The notes beneath the pieces were generated by a model. It had not been told where the DNA came from. It ran no database searches and was given only the letters and a program-made list of their open reading frames with translations. 64,000 nucleotides of DNA from Mycobacterium sp. 1164966.3. GTDB taxonomy: Bacteria > Actinomycetota > Actinomycetes > Mycobacteriales > Mycobacteriaceae. The stretch is taken from positions 19,979 through 83,978 of the forward strand of contig NZ_LZSG01000041.1 in assembly GCF_001665395.1 (NCBI RefSeq), written 5' to 3'. Below are positions 27,943-36,500 of this stretch, in pieces (within the stretch, counting starts at the first letter, position 1; every line of letters starts with the position of its first letter). Both the position numbers and the translations under genes were made by a program.

Positions 27943-28452
27943 GTGGCACTTCTACGCGAAAGCCCCAGAAGAGGGCGCCGACTCCGACTCGACGAAGCCC
28001 TGTTCGAACGTTTCGCCATGAGCCGGGCCGGATACCAGTTCGCACTGCATCTGGCGCCGCGTATCGACAAGGTTTTGATCCCCCGGACCAAAGGCCGGCT
28101 CAGTGCGATGGGTCTGGACAAGGTCGGGCTCGTCACCAGTAAAGGCGCCAAGACCGGAGAGCCGCGCACGCACCCGCTGGCGCTGATCGAGGACGGCGAC
28201 GGGCTGCTGGCGATCGGCTCCAACTATGGACGCGAAAGCCATCCGGCGTGGAGCGCCAACCTGAAGGCGCACCCCGAGTGCACGATCGAGTTCAAGGGTC
28301 CGCCGAAGAAGTACCGCGCCGAGTTGCTCACCGGCGAGGCCCGCGCCAAGGCGTGGGAGAACGCCGTCGACTTCTACGCCGGCTATGAGAGTTACCGCGC
28401 CAGCTGCGCGCCTCGCGAGATCAGGGTATTTCGCCTCAAGCCCATCGACTGA
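27943..28452 (+). CDS. Deazaflavin (F420)-dependent nitroreductase family protein
   Basis: A 169-residue member of the Ddn/DUF385 split-barrel family. The F420-phosphate-binding stretch is VGLVTSKGAKTGEPRTHPL, followed by LLAIGSNYGRESHPAWSANL and the C-terminal EIRVFRLKP. Such proteins reduce quinones or nitro compounds with F420H2. It starts at GTG 27943, divergent from the DUF427 gene with a 38-bp gap. It is the first accessory gene of the variable stretch. The substrate cannot be told from sequence. Confidence 0.88.
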   Translation: MALLRESPRRGRRLRLDEALFERFAMSRAGYQFALHLAPRIDKVLIPRTKGRLSAMGLDKVGLVTSKGAKTGEPRTHPLALIEDGDGLLAIGSNYGRESHPAWSANLKAHPECTIEFKGPPKKYRAELLTGEARAKAWENAVDFYAGYESYRASCAPREIRVFRLKPID

Positions 28453-28469
28453 CGTACGCCGAGCGCCGC

Positions 28470-30065
28470 CTAGCCAACTTTGATCGGCACCAGCACCGTT
28501 TCCATCTTGGCGGGCAGCAAGGTTGTGTCGATGGTCAGAACCTCTCCGCTGTCCTGAGTGCCGTTGGGCAGAATCTTGGGCGTGAGGGTGAACGGCGGGG
28601 TTTGCGACGCCAAACCCGCCAGCCCGAAGTCGCTGTCGTTGGCGATCATCAGCGTCTTGCCGCCGTCTCGGCTGATGATGCCTTCGATCTTGTCGTGCCC
28701 GAAGAAGTTTCCGTTGGCCGACAGCGAACGCACCAGTTCTCCGACGTCGAGCTTGAGAGTCTTTGCAGCGACGGCGATTCCGGTGGCTTTGAGTTTGTCA
28801 GCAGCGGCGGCGTCGGTGCTGACTCCGACAAGCGTCTCGATCGCGACGCCGTTGACCAGGAGTCCGCCCGCGTCAGCGCGATAGGACGTGCCGGGGACCG
28901 TCGAGCGCGGGCCGACATCGCTGGCTCCGGAGATGTCGGCCACGTAGATCTTCTTGCTGCCGGTGGGCGCAGGCGCCCCGTCGCGCTCGTCGATCAGGAA
29001 TGTGGTGGCGCTGAGCGCGGTGATGTCCGAGACCCCCACTCTGGTTTCCTGCGGGTTGGCCAGCGGATACAGGTACTCGTGCACATTCGTGCGGTCGGCG
29101 AGGTTGACGGTGACGATCCGGGTCAGCGGGACGGACTTGGCCGAGCCGGCCAGCCCCGGTGCGTTGAGGGCCGACTGCATGATGCCCACCAGCGTGGTGC
29201 CGTCGGGAGTGATCGTCAGACCCTCCATGCCCTGGTTCGGGCTGCGCAGCGCCAGCTCGCGCGGCAAGGTTCCGTCGAACGGCGAAAGACGTTCCAGCTC
29301 TTTACCCTTGGCGTCGAAATGGACGACGAAGGGGCCGTAGTCGTCGGACACCCAGAACGTCCCGTCGGCCATCGCGACCAAACCCTCGCTGTCCAGACCG
29401 TGATCGGAACGTGCCAGCGGGTTCCCGTTGAGGTCCACCAGCGTCTCGCCGGTGGACGCCTGCGGATCGATGAGGCCCACCAACGGCTTGCCATCGCGTC
29501 CGCTCAGCACGATGATCTGCTGCAGCGACGCCACGCCGCCGGCGAGTTTGAACTTGGCGATCTGCGGATGGAAGTCGGGTAGTGGCAGCACCACTTCGTT
29601 CGGCGTACGTCCCGCAACGGCCGGCCCACGGTCGGTGAGTCCATAGATCTCGTCGGCGCTGCCCGGCACCGCGGCGATGGCAGATCCATGCGCGTTGGCC
29701 TGTATCGCGACCTCACCGACGATGGTCAACGGAGACTGGTCCTCGGCGTAGAGCCGGACGGCGCGGCTGACGGTGACGGGGAGCTGATCCGTGCCGCTGA
29801 ACCCGGCGTCGGGCGTGTAAACCATCGCCCCGTAAGAGCCGTAGGCGATGGTGCCATGCGCGGGTTTGCCGAAGGCCACCGGCGTCATACCATTCGTGAC
29901 GGCCAGCAACTGTCCCGGCGAAATCGTCAGGACTGCACCGGGTTTCGTGCTCGGGGTGCCGCCGACCTGTTGGGCAGGCTCAGTGGGCGGGTCCAGCGAC
30001 GAGCACGCCGCCAACGGCATCAAAACCGTTGCCGCCGCGGCCCGCCAAACCTTCGCGGATGCCAA
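28470..30065 (-). CDS. Phytase-esterase-like lipoprotein
   Basis: A 531-residue predicted lipoprotein. The hydrophobic head VWRAAAATVLMPLAAC ends at lipobox Cys21. Residues ~45-95 (KPAHGTIAYGSYGAMVYTPDAGFSGTD is the key region) look like a cadherin/Ig-like module of the kind built around TPDAGFSGTD. The rest matches the 'esterase-like activity of phytase' family, with DRGPAVAGRTPNEV, LDSEGLVAM, GMEGLTITPDGTTLVG and FLIDERDG as blade signatures. It is convergent with the Ddn-like gene and 13 bases downstream of the membrane protein gene. Extracytoplasmic hydrolase by family; substrate unknown. Confidence 0.82.
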   Translation of the reverse strand: MASAKVWRAAAATVLMPLAACSSLDPPTEPAQQVGGTPSTKPGAVLTISPGQLLAVTNGMTPVAFGKPAHGTIAYGSYGAMVYTPDAGFSGTDQLPVTVSRAVRLYAEDQSPLTIVGEVAIQANAHGSAIAAVPGSADEIYGLTDRGPAVAGRTPNEVVLPLPDFHPQIAKFKLAGGVASLQQIIVLSGRDGKPLVGLIDPQASTGETLVDLNGNPLARSDHGLDSEGLVAMADGTFWVSDDYGPFVVHFDAKGKELERLSPFDGTLPRELALRSPNQGMEGLTITPDGTTLVGIMQSALNAPGLAGSAKSVPLTRIVTVNLADRTNVHEYLYPLANPQETRVGVSDITALSATTFLIDERDGAPAPTGSKKIYVADISGASDVGPRSTVPGTSYRADAGGLLVNGVAIETLVGVSTDAAAADKLKATGIAVAAKTLKLDVGELVRSLSANGNFFGHDKIEGIISRDGGKTLMIANDSDFGLAGLASQTPPFTLTPKILPNGTQDSGEVLTIDTTLLPAKMETVLVPIKVG

Positions 30066-30078
30066 CCCCGCCTGCCGA

Positions 30079-30840
30079 TCAGTGTCGCTTGTCGCGCACT
30101 TTGTAGGTCGACGGCCACGACTTGCGGGACTCGTCGCCGGTCAGCGGGGTTCCCATGCCGCCGACCTTGACGTTGTAGGCCTCTTTGCCCGGCCCTACTT
30201 CGCGATCGGCATGCTGCTGAGCGAGGTAGTACAACTCGTCGATGGTGGCTTCGTCGTACGCGACGAACGACGTCTCCCGGGCGACGTCGTCGATCCCGGC
30301 CAGCATCTTCTCGGGCAGCAGTCGCGATGCGATGGCCGCCGCGCCGAACAGCCCGAAGGGGATGATCCAGTAGCATACGTAGGACAGCGGAGTGCCGGCG
30401 TGCGCGAACGTCGGGATCAGCGACGACACCGTCATGCCGGCGAACGTGCCCACCCAGAGCCAGGTCAATACCCTGGTCAACCGGCCGAAAAGCTCGGTTT
30501 TGACCACGTCGGCGGGGTGTTCGGCCGCGGCGAACTCGTGCGCGAACGGCCTGCCGACCAGCACGCTGATTAGTGCGACGACGAAGAGCCCCGCAGTGCC
30601 GAGCGGCAGAATCCAGTGTGCCGCGAACGAGTCGCTGACCACGATTACGACCAGGGTCAACACTGAAAACGTTGCGATAGAGCCTATTTCGAGCAAAGTC
30701 ACCGGCTTTCGGGCGGCCCGCCCGATCGCGAACCCGGCGACCGCGATCGCCAGTGCGACCAGTACGGCGGCCAGGAAGGGCACGTTACCGACAAGCACCC
30801 AAAAGACGATCCACGGCGTCAAGCCAAAGAGCATGCCCAC
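30079..30840 (-). CDS. Multi-pass membrane protein, unknown
   Basis: A 253-residue protein with about six membrane helices (e.g. WIVFWVLVGNVPFLAAVLVA, SIATFSVLTLVVIVVS, LPLGTAGLFVVALISVLVG, VCYWIIPFGLFGAAAIASRL). A hydrophilic C-terminus carries ETSFVAYDEATIDELYYLA and ends in KVRDKRH. I do not recognise the family. It is 13 bases upstream of the phytase-like lipoprotein gene, so the two are probably co-transcribed, and 54 bp downstream of the lipase gene. Confidence 0.7.
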   Translation of the reverse strand: MGMLFGLTPWIVFWVLVGNVPFLAAVLVALAIAVAGFAIGRAARKPVTLLEIGSIATFSVLTLVVIVVSDSFAAHWILPLGTAGLFVVALISVLVGRPFAHEFAAAEHPADVVKTELFGRLTRVLTWLWVGTFAGMTVSSLIPTFAHAGTPLSYVCYWIIPFGLFGAAAIASRLLPEKMLAGIDDVARETSFVAYDEATIDELYYLAQQHADREVGPGKEAYNVKVGGMGTPLTGDESRKSWPSTYKVRDKRH

Positions 30841-30894
30841 GATGGGCCAGTGTATGAGTCGCAGTTTGCCGGGACGACGGCGGTCAGGGTGGCT

Positions 30895-31803
30895 TTACCG
30901 CGACTTGCGGCCGAGTGCCGCGGTGAGCGCCGCGCACTGGCTCTCGAAGAACTGCCGCGACACCCCTTTCTTCGGCGCCAGCAGGTCGAAACCGTGGAAC
31001 GCGCCTTGCACAACCTCCAGCGCGCATGGGACGCCGCTTTGTTTGAGCCGGTCGGCGTATTCAAGACTCTCGGCGAAGAGCAGATCATGGGTGCCGACGC
31101 CGATCCATGCGGGCGGCAAACCGGTGAGGTCTGTGGCCCGGGCCGGAACCGCGCGGTTCGGGTCGGCGCCACGTAGGTAGCTTTCCCAGCCGAAGCGGTT
31201 CATGCCTTGATCCATCATGCGACGGCGCTCGGGCTCGGGATCCGGGCGGAACGCCGGCCGATCGTCCAGCATCGGGTAGGTCAACAACTGGATCACCGGC
31301 TGCGCAGCAGATCCCTGATCACGCAGCCGTAGTGCCAGGGCGGCGGCCAAACCTCCCCCAGCGCTGCCGCCGCCGATGGCGATGCGCGACGGGTCCACAT
31401 CCGGCTGAGCAAGAAGCCACTTCAGCGCGGCCTCGCAGTCGTCCAACGCAGCAGGATACGAATGCTCGGGCGCCACGCGGTATTCGACCGAGGCGACGAC
31501 GGCGCCGAGCGCACTGGCGAACCGCCGGCACAGTCTGTCGTCCTGCGCGGCACAGCCGATGACGTAGACGCCGCCGTGAATCCACAGCAGACCCGGCGCC
31601 GGTCCCGTAAGCCCCGGTGGTCTGTGCACACGCACACCGACGCCGGGTCCCAGTGACACCACTTCGACGTCGCGTGGGCCGCCGAAAGCGCGCAGCGCCA
31701 CCACCGTTCGGGCAATCGGCAACGTCCGAGACGTCATTGTCATCCCGCGGCTGGGTGTGAACCTAGCGATCCTGCGCAGATCAGGGTGAAAATCGTCGAC
31801 CAC
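30895..31803 (-). CDS. Alpha/beta hydrolase, HSL-type lipase
   Basis: A 302-residue carboxylesterase of the hormone-sensitive-lipase family. It has the HGG oxyanion motif (WIHGGVYVIG, residues 75-84), the nucleophile Ser147 in GGGSAGGG, an Asp in VGTHDLLFAES and the His in GAFHGFDLL. The GTG at 31803 is chosen because it gives DDFHPDLRRIARFTPSRG, the usual N-terminus of this mycobacterial lipase group. ATGs at 31743 or 31737 would delete it. It starts 11 bases after the SDR stop. The very long open frame upstream is a shadow of the SDR gene. Confidence 0.85.
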   Translation of the reverse strand: MVDDFHPDLRRIARFTPSRGMTMTSRTLPIARTVVALRAFGGPRDVEVVSLGPGVGVRVHRPPGLTGPAPGLLWIHGGVYVIGCAAQDDRLCRRFASALGAVVASVEYRVAPEHSYPAALDDCEAALKWLLAQPDVDPSRIAIGGGSAGGGLAAALALRLRDQGSAAQPVIQLLTYPMLDDRPAFRPDPEPERRRMMDQGMNRFGWESYLRGADPNRAVPARATDLTGLPPAWIGVGTHDLLFAESLEYADRLKQSGVPCALEVVQGAFHGFDLLAPKKGVSRQFFESQCAALTAALGRKSR

Positions 31804-31814
31804 GAGAGCCGACG

Positions 31815-32645
31815 CTACTTGGCGTTGAATCCGGCGTCGACGGGAAGCATGATGCCGGTGATGTAGCGGCCGGACTGCCGGCACAGATAGACCATTGCTT
31901 CGGTCACGTCGGCGCAGTCCACCATTGGGACCGGTAACAGGTTTTGCAGCCCACTGTTGCCTTCGGGATGTTCGACCACGTTTCGTGCCACGGCCTCGTT
32001 CAGGATCATCGGTGTCGCCACCCCGCTCGGGTGCACGGTATTGACGCGAATGTTCTTTTCCGCCAACGTGGTTGCGTAATAGCGCATCAGCCCCACGACG
32101 CCGTGTTTGGCAGCATGGTAGCCGGCAAAGCCGTGGCTTCGAACGCTGAAGGCCGGGCATACGCTGTTCAGGCCGGCGGCTGAGCTGGTGATGACGATCG
32201 CCCCGCCCTCACCGTGGTCCAACAATGCGGGCAGCGCCGCCTCGATCGTGTAGTAGACACCGTTGAGCAACACGTCCACCGCGTCGATATAGGCTGAGAC
32301 GTCATATCGCTCGTCACCTACGGCGGGCATGATCCCGGCGTTGGCGAGGACGAAGTCGACCCGTCCCAACTCGGAAACCCCGTGCGCGACAACGACCTTC
32401 AGCCGCTCGAAATCCCGGACGTCACCCTGCTCGGCGACAATGCGACGCCCGGTCTTCTCCACCAAGTTCACCGTTTCATCCAGGTCTTCGCGAGTTGCCA
32501 TCGGATACGCGACGCTGTCGATCTGATCGCACAGATCGAACGCGATGATGTCGGCGCCCTCTTCGGCGAACCGGACCGCGTGCGAGCGGCCCTGGCCCCG
32601 TGCGGCGCCGGTGATGAACACAACCTTGCCGTCGAATTGCGGCAT
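31815..32645 (-). CDS. Mycofactocin-coupled SDR family oxidoreductase
   Basis: A 276-residue short-chain dehydrogenase. The NAD-binding glycine motif ITGAARGQGRSHAVRFAEEG and the acidic FDLCD that follows are typical of the mycofactocin-dependent subgroup, which keeps a non-exchangeable NAD. The catalytic Ser is in ITSSAAG (about 154), with Tyr176 and Lys180 in YHAAKHG. The ATG at 32645 follows GGGGAGGAA. It lies between the M48 protease and lipase genes with gaps of about ten bases. Probably an alcohol or sterol dehydrogenase; the substrate is not inferable. Confidence 0.9.
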   Translation of the reverse strand: MPQFDGKVVFITGAARGQGRSHAVRFAEEGADIIAFDLCDQIDSVAYPMATREDLDETVNLVEKTGRRIVAEQGDVRDFERLKVVVAHGVSELGRVDFVLANAGIMPAVGDERYDVSAYIDAVDVLLNGVYYTIEAALPALLDHGEGGAIVITSSAAGLNSVCPAFSVRSHGFAGYHAAKHGVVGLMRYYATTLAEKNIRVNTVHPSGVATPMILNEAVARNVVEHPEGNSGLQNLLPVPMVDCADVTEAMVYLCRQSGRYITGIMLPVDAGFNAK

Positions 32646-32655
32646 CGTTCCTCCC

Positions 32656-34545
32656 CTAGACGACGGGCGGAACCGGACAGTGCAGCACACCACAGACGGT
32701 TCGCAGCAGCTCAGATTCCTCCAAAGTGATTACCCTGTCGGCCATTACGGTCGTGACCACGGCGGCGACGAGGGTGGCCTTGTCGTTGCCCTCGAGTCCG
32801 TCGATAACCGGCCACACTTGTTCGAGCTCGAATACGTTCTTGATCGGCACGAACGGAATCCGTGCCTGGGGGTAAGCGACCGAGATTCCCGCCTGAAATG
32901 CCGCTGCCGCGGCCCGCGGGTCGCTGTTACCGGTCTGCGCCAGCGACGCAATGAGACAGCAGACGGCGCTTTGGGCGCTGGCCAGGCTCTGACGCCTGCT
33001 CTTCCACGGCGATCCCGACGTCAACGCCTCGTTCAGGCCGACGAAAACCAGTGTGCCAAGGCAATATTCGAAGATATCGATCCGCCCGTCGGCGTTGATC
33101 AGTTCACCGACCACCGAAAGCACCTGTCGCAGCTCAGTCTCGGGGCGACCACGCAGCGCGGGAAACGCGATGGATGCCACGGGCAGGCGCAAGCTCGGGT
33201 CGACCTGCACCAGCTCGGCCGCGCATCGCCAGGCCTCATCGGCCATCTGCTTGCCGTGATGCCGCGCGACGATCTGGTATTGGGCCTGGCGGACATTCTC
33301 GTTGCGGTCGAAGATGAGCCCGTAGATCAACGGAACCGCGGTGGCGGCGTTGTGCGCAAGGTCGGCTACCTGCTGCGGAATCTCCGCGCGGATGCGCCTC
33401 CCCGCGTGGTATGACGCGGCAGTCGGATTCCCCACGGCCGCTGTGTATTCGCGGGGATTGAGCTGACGTCGGGGTGCTTGCTGAGCCGGAGCTTGCGCGA
33501 GGCCCATCCGGGAGTCCTCCGCCAAGCCGTCCGGCGGCCGATTGAACCAGCCTTGGCGCAGCTGCTCGAGGTTGGCGGGAGTGAAGTCAGGCTCGAGCAC
33601 CTGGATGCGCTTGATGAGTGGTGGGTGGGTCGCGTAGAGCGCAGAGAAGTTCAATCCCGGCCCGAACAGCATGTGACTGACGTTCTCGGTCTTGGGGCTG
33701 TGCAGCTGGGAGCCCGCCTCCAGCCCACCGATCTTCTTCAGCGCGCCGGTCAATCCGCTGGTCTGCCTGGTGAATTGGACCGCTGAGGCGTCGGCGAGGT
33801 ACTCCCGTTGACGGGAGACGGCGGCTTTGATCAGCCGTCCGAAGAAGACTCCGATCCACCCTGCCGCCAGCACGACCAACCCCACCGCCCACAGCGGGAT
33901 GCTGTTATCGCGGTCGCGGCTGCGTCCGCCGCCCGTGTACCACAGCATCCGGCCGATCACCGACAACGCGGTGATTCCCGCCAGCACGCCGATGAGCCTG
34001 ATCCCCAACCTCATATCGCCATTCACAACATGGCTGAACTCGTGTGCGATCACGCCCTGCAGTTCGTCGCGGTTGAGCCGGTCGAGTGAGCCTTGGGTCA
34101 CGCACACGGCCGCATCGGCCGGTGTGTATCCGGCGGCGAACGCGTTGATACCCGGTTCGTGTGGCAGGTAATAGAGCACGGGCACAGGCGTGCTCGAAGC
34201 GATTGCGATTTCTTCGACGACGTTCCGGTACCGCTTGAGCTTCGGGTCCGTTGGCATCGGTGGTACGGGCACCCCGCCAAGGCTCTCGGCAACCTTGACC
34301 CCGCCACCATGGCGCAGCATCAGCGTCCTGACTATCGAGACTGCCGAAATCATCAGCAGCACTGCGCCACTCACGACAATCGATAGCGTGACCAGCTGCT
34401 GGGGCGTTACCGTCTCCCGGGTCGCGATCGCCGCGATGAACACGAAATTCACAATCGCGGTTATTGCGAGAACGGCCAAGACGAAAAGGATCACCAACCA
34501 TTTCGATGTCGCGCGAACCTTGCGCTGACGCTCGAAGAAGTCCAT
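32656..34545 (-). CDS. M48-family membrane metalloprotease
   Basis: A 629-residue HtpX-like zinc protease. Two membrane helices near the N-terminus (20-40 and 54-73) precede the peptidase domain with HEFSH at residues 168-172 and a second helix pair after it. The downstream Glu ligand is in REYLADASAVQFTR. The C-terminal ~250 residues are a helical extension absent from HtpX, ending with a TerB-like segment (VITLEESELLRTVCGVLHC). It follows lemA by eight bases and precedes the SDR gene by ten. LemA-M48 pairs are common in bacteria, and membrane protein quality control is the usual inference. Confidence 0.9.
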   Translation of the reverse strand: MDFFERQRKVRATSKWLVILFVLAVLAITAIVNFVFIAAIATRETVTPQQLVTLSIVVSGAVLLMISAVSIVRTLMLRHGGGVKVAESLGGVPVPPMPTDPKLKRYRNVVEEIAIASSTPVPVLYYLPHEPGINAFAAGYTPADAAVCVTQGSLDRLNRDELQGVIAHEFSHVVNGDMRLGIRLIGVLAGITALSVIGRMLWYTGGGRSRDRDNSIPLWAVGLVVLAAGWIGVFFGRLIKAAVSRQREYLADASAVQFTRQTSGLTGALKKIGGLEAGSQLHSPKTENVSHMLFGPGLNFSALYATHPPLIKRIQVLEPDFTPANLEQLRQGWFNRPPDGLAEDSRMGLAQAPAQQAPRRQLNPREYTAAVGNPTAASYHAGRRIRAEIPQQVADLAHNAATAVPLIYGLIFDRNENVRQAQYQIVARHHGKQMADEAWRCAAELVQVDPSLRLPVASIAFPALRGRPETELRQVLSVVGELINADGRIDIFEYCLGTLVFVGLNEALTSGSPWKSRRQSLASAQSAVCCLIASLAQTGNSDPRAAAAAFQAGISVAYPQARIPFVPIKNVFELEQVWPVIDGLEGNDKATLVAAVVTTVMADRVITLEESELLRTVCGVLHCPVPPVV

Positions 34546-34553
34546 GAACCAGG

Positions 34554-35150
34554 TCAGAACTGAACGCGCGGGGCTTCGCGCTCCGGCGGAGCGGCCTCCA
34601 GCGGTGCTGCCGGGGCGAAGCCGAACATGCCCGCGAACATGGAGGCCGGAAACACCTCGCGCTTGTTGTTGTAGGACATGACCGAGTCGTTGAAGGCCTG
34701 GCGGGCGAAAGCAACGCGGTTCTCCGTCGACGTCAGCTCCTCCGAGAGCTGCATCATGTTCTGATTCGCTTTGAGGTCCGGATATGCCTCGCGCAGCGCA
34801 AGCAACCGGCCGAGGGCGCCGCTCAGCGCGCCTTCCGAGGCTGACAGCTGACCCATGGCAGCGGGGTCCCCGGGGTCGGCGGCCGCCGCCGTCCGGGCGG
34901 TGACCGCGGCGTTTCGTGCCTGGATGACCGCTTCGAGGGTGCCGCGCTCGTGGGCCATGTAAGCCTTCGCGGTTTCGACGAGGTTCGGGATCAGGTCATG
35001 ACGTCGGGTCAGTTGAACGTCGATCTGCGCGAAGGCGTTCTTGAAGGCGTTGCGCGCGCGGACGAGCCCGTTGTACACGCCGATCACGAAGAACACGAGG
35101 ATCGCCAGGATTACCACGAGGACGACGACGACGATGATCGCGATGCTCAC
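34554..35150 (-). CDS. lemA: LemA family protein
   Basis: A 198-residue LemA protein with an N-terminal membrane helix (IAIIVVVVLVVILAILVFFV). Helical-bundle signatures follow: YNGLVRARNAFKNAFAQIDV, QLTRRHDLIPNLVETAKAY and the late YNNKREVFPASMFAGMFGF. The start is GTG at 35150 with a weak ribosome site. It heads the minus-strand run lemA-M48-SDR-lipase, with gaps of 8, 10 and 11 bases. About 130 bp separate it from the methyltransferase gene. Confidence 0.92.
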   Translation of the reverse strand: MSIAIIVVVVLVVILAILVFFVIGVYNGLVRARNAFKNAFAQIDVQLTRRHDLIPNLVETAKAYMAHERGTLEAVIQARNAAVTARTAAAADPGDPAAMGQLSASEGALSGALGRLLALREAYPDLKANQNMMQLSEELTSTENRVAFARQAFNDSVMSYNNKREVFPASMFAGMFGFAPAAPLEAAPPEREAPRVQF

Positions 35151-35282
35151 TTGTTCCGCCTTTGCTGCTGGTAGGGGACCGTGCTGGTCATGGTCCCATA
35201 TGGTCGCAATTCGGGGGTGAGAATTCGGCGCCGGAATTCGGCCTCAGATTCAAACTGCCCGTTGCGCATTGCGGACCTCGTA

Positions 35283-36500
35283 CTAACTGGTGTTCAGACC
35301 CATTGCCAGAAAGTCGAGGCGCCACAGCGACTGGAAGAGGGTGCGGCCAAACTCCTGCAAGTTGGACTTGCCGTCCTCGGTCACGTTGGCCTGCGTGGCC
35401 ACACATTCGGCGATCTCGCGAATCGTGCGACGTCCGTCCGCGTGCTGGACGAAGGGCAGCTGATGGCGGTCGAGCTTCAATCTCATTCCGGGCGAGAGGA
35501 TTTCGTCACCCTGTAGCAAGCACGCCGTACGTGCCACGGGAACGAAATCCAGTGCTCCGATCGACGAGAAATCGATCGTGTAATCCTCTTTCCGGCGTTC
35601 GGGGCGACAAGCGATGAAGAAGTGGGTGGCGTTAGATGTCTGCAGGCGCTCCATTACCGACCACAATTCGGCGTCGGGCAACCGATCCAGCATGGATTTG
35701 AACCCATTGGCCGGCATCAGAAGGTCGTTCGGATAGTACGGCGTTTTGTGAAACCAGCCCTGAAACGCGAGCCCCGCGGAGCTGACCAGGTCTAGGCACT
35801 CCCCGACGGTGTAGCTCCGCTGTCGGCTGTGTAGAAACGTGTCGACCAGGGCGCCGTCGGTCAGCAAGTCGCGCGCCCGTTTCAGATAGGTCAGGACCGG
35901 GTGTTCCCCCGGCAGGAGCGCCATCGCGTCTTTGACCAATTGGACTGAGGCTGCGTCCTGTGACAGGCCCAGATCGCGAAAGACTGATTCCAGAATCTCC
36001 ACGCCCAGCCGGCCGTACCTCGCGTAGAGCATGACACCCAAAGCCCCTTCGGTGCGCAAACATTCGCCCAGCGCTTTGAGTCCGGCCAGCGGATCGACCA
36101 AGTGATGCAGGACCCCGCTCGAGACAATGAGGTCGAAGTCGCGTCCAAGCGATGACACCTCTTCGATCGGAAGCAGGTGCAGCTCCAAGTTCTCCAGCTC
36201 GTGCTTGTCCTTCAGATATTGCTGGTGGTCAAGGGCAGAACGGCTGACGTCGATCGCCACTACTTTCGCGCCGCGGTTCATGAACGCATAGACCGCCGCC
36301 TGGTAGGTTCCGCAACCCGCGATGAGGATGTCAAGGTCCGGCCGATATTCCCGGTTCGGCCACAAGACACGATGAGCCCAGAACGGATCGAACCAGTCCC
36401 AATGGTTCTTGGTCCACGACTCTAGGTCCATGACTGGAGGCGGATACTCCCACTGATCGTATTGGCGCGAGACACCGTCGACCCGCGGATCGTTAGTCAC
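35283..36500 (-). CDS. Class I SAM-dependent methyltransferase with C-terminal winged-helix-like domain
   Basis: A 405-residue protein. The Rossmann methyltransferase domain has motif I LDILIAGCGTYQAAVYA (about 56-72), an acidic strand end VVAIDVSRSALDHQ and FDLIVSSGVLHHLVDP. The C-terminal ~100 residues (RLKLDRHQLPFVQHADGRRT region) look like the regulatory winged-helix domain of PKMT-type methyltransferases; this part of the call is weaker. The GTG at 36500 overlaps the P450 stop (GTGA), so the two are translationally coupled. The frame upstream of 36500 lies inside the P450 gene. Acceptor unknown. Confidence 0.85.
   Translation of the reverse strand: MTNDPRVDGVSRQYDQWEYPPPVMDLESWTKNHWDWFDPFWAHRVLWPNREYRPDLDILIAGCGTYQAAVYAFMNRGAKVVAIDVSRSALDHQQYLKDKHELENLELHLLPIEEVSSLGRDFDLIVSSGVLHHLVDPLAGLKALGECLRTEGALGVMLYARYGRLGVEILESVFRDLGLSQDAASVQLVKDAMALLPGEHPVLTYLKRARDLLTDGALVDTFLHSRQRSYTVGECLDLVSSAGLAFQGWFHKTPYYPNDLLMPANGFKSMLDRLPDAELWSVMERLQTSNATHFFIACRPERRKEDYTIDFSSIGALDFVPVARTACLLQGDEILSPGMRLKLDRHQLPFVQHADGRRTIREIAECVATQANVTEDGKSNLQEFGRTLFQSLWRLDFLAMGLNTS

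Noticed and set aside
27000..28000. Direct repeat of the tRNA 3' end marking the far side of an integrated island
   Set aside because: I looked for the T-arm and acceptor sequence near the DUF427 gene and did not see it, so no attachment site pair is claimed.
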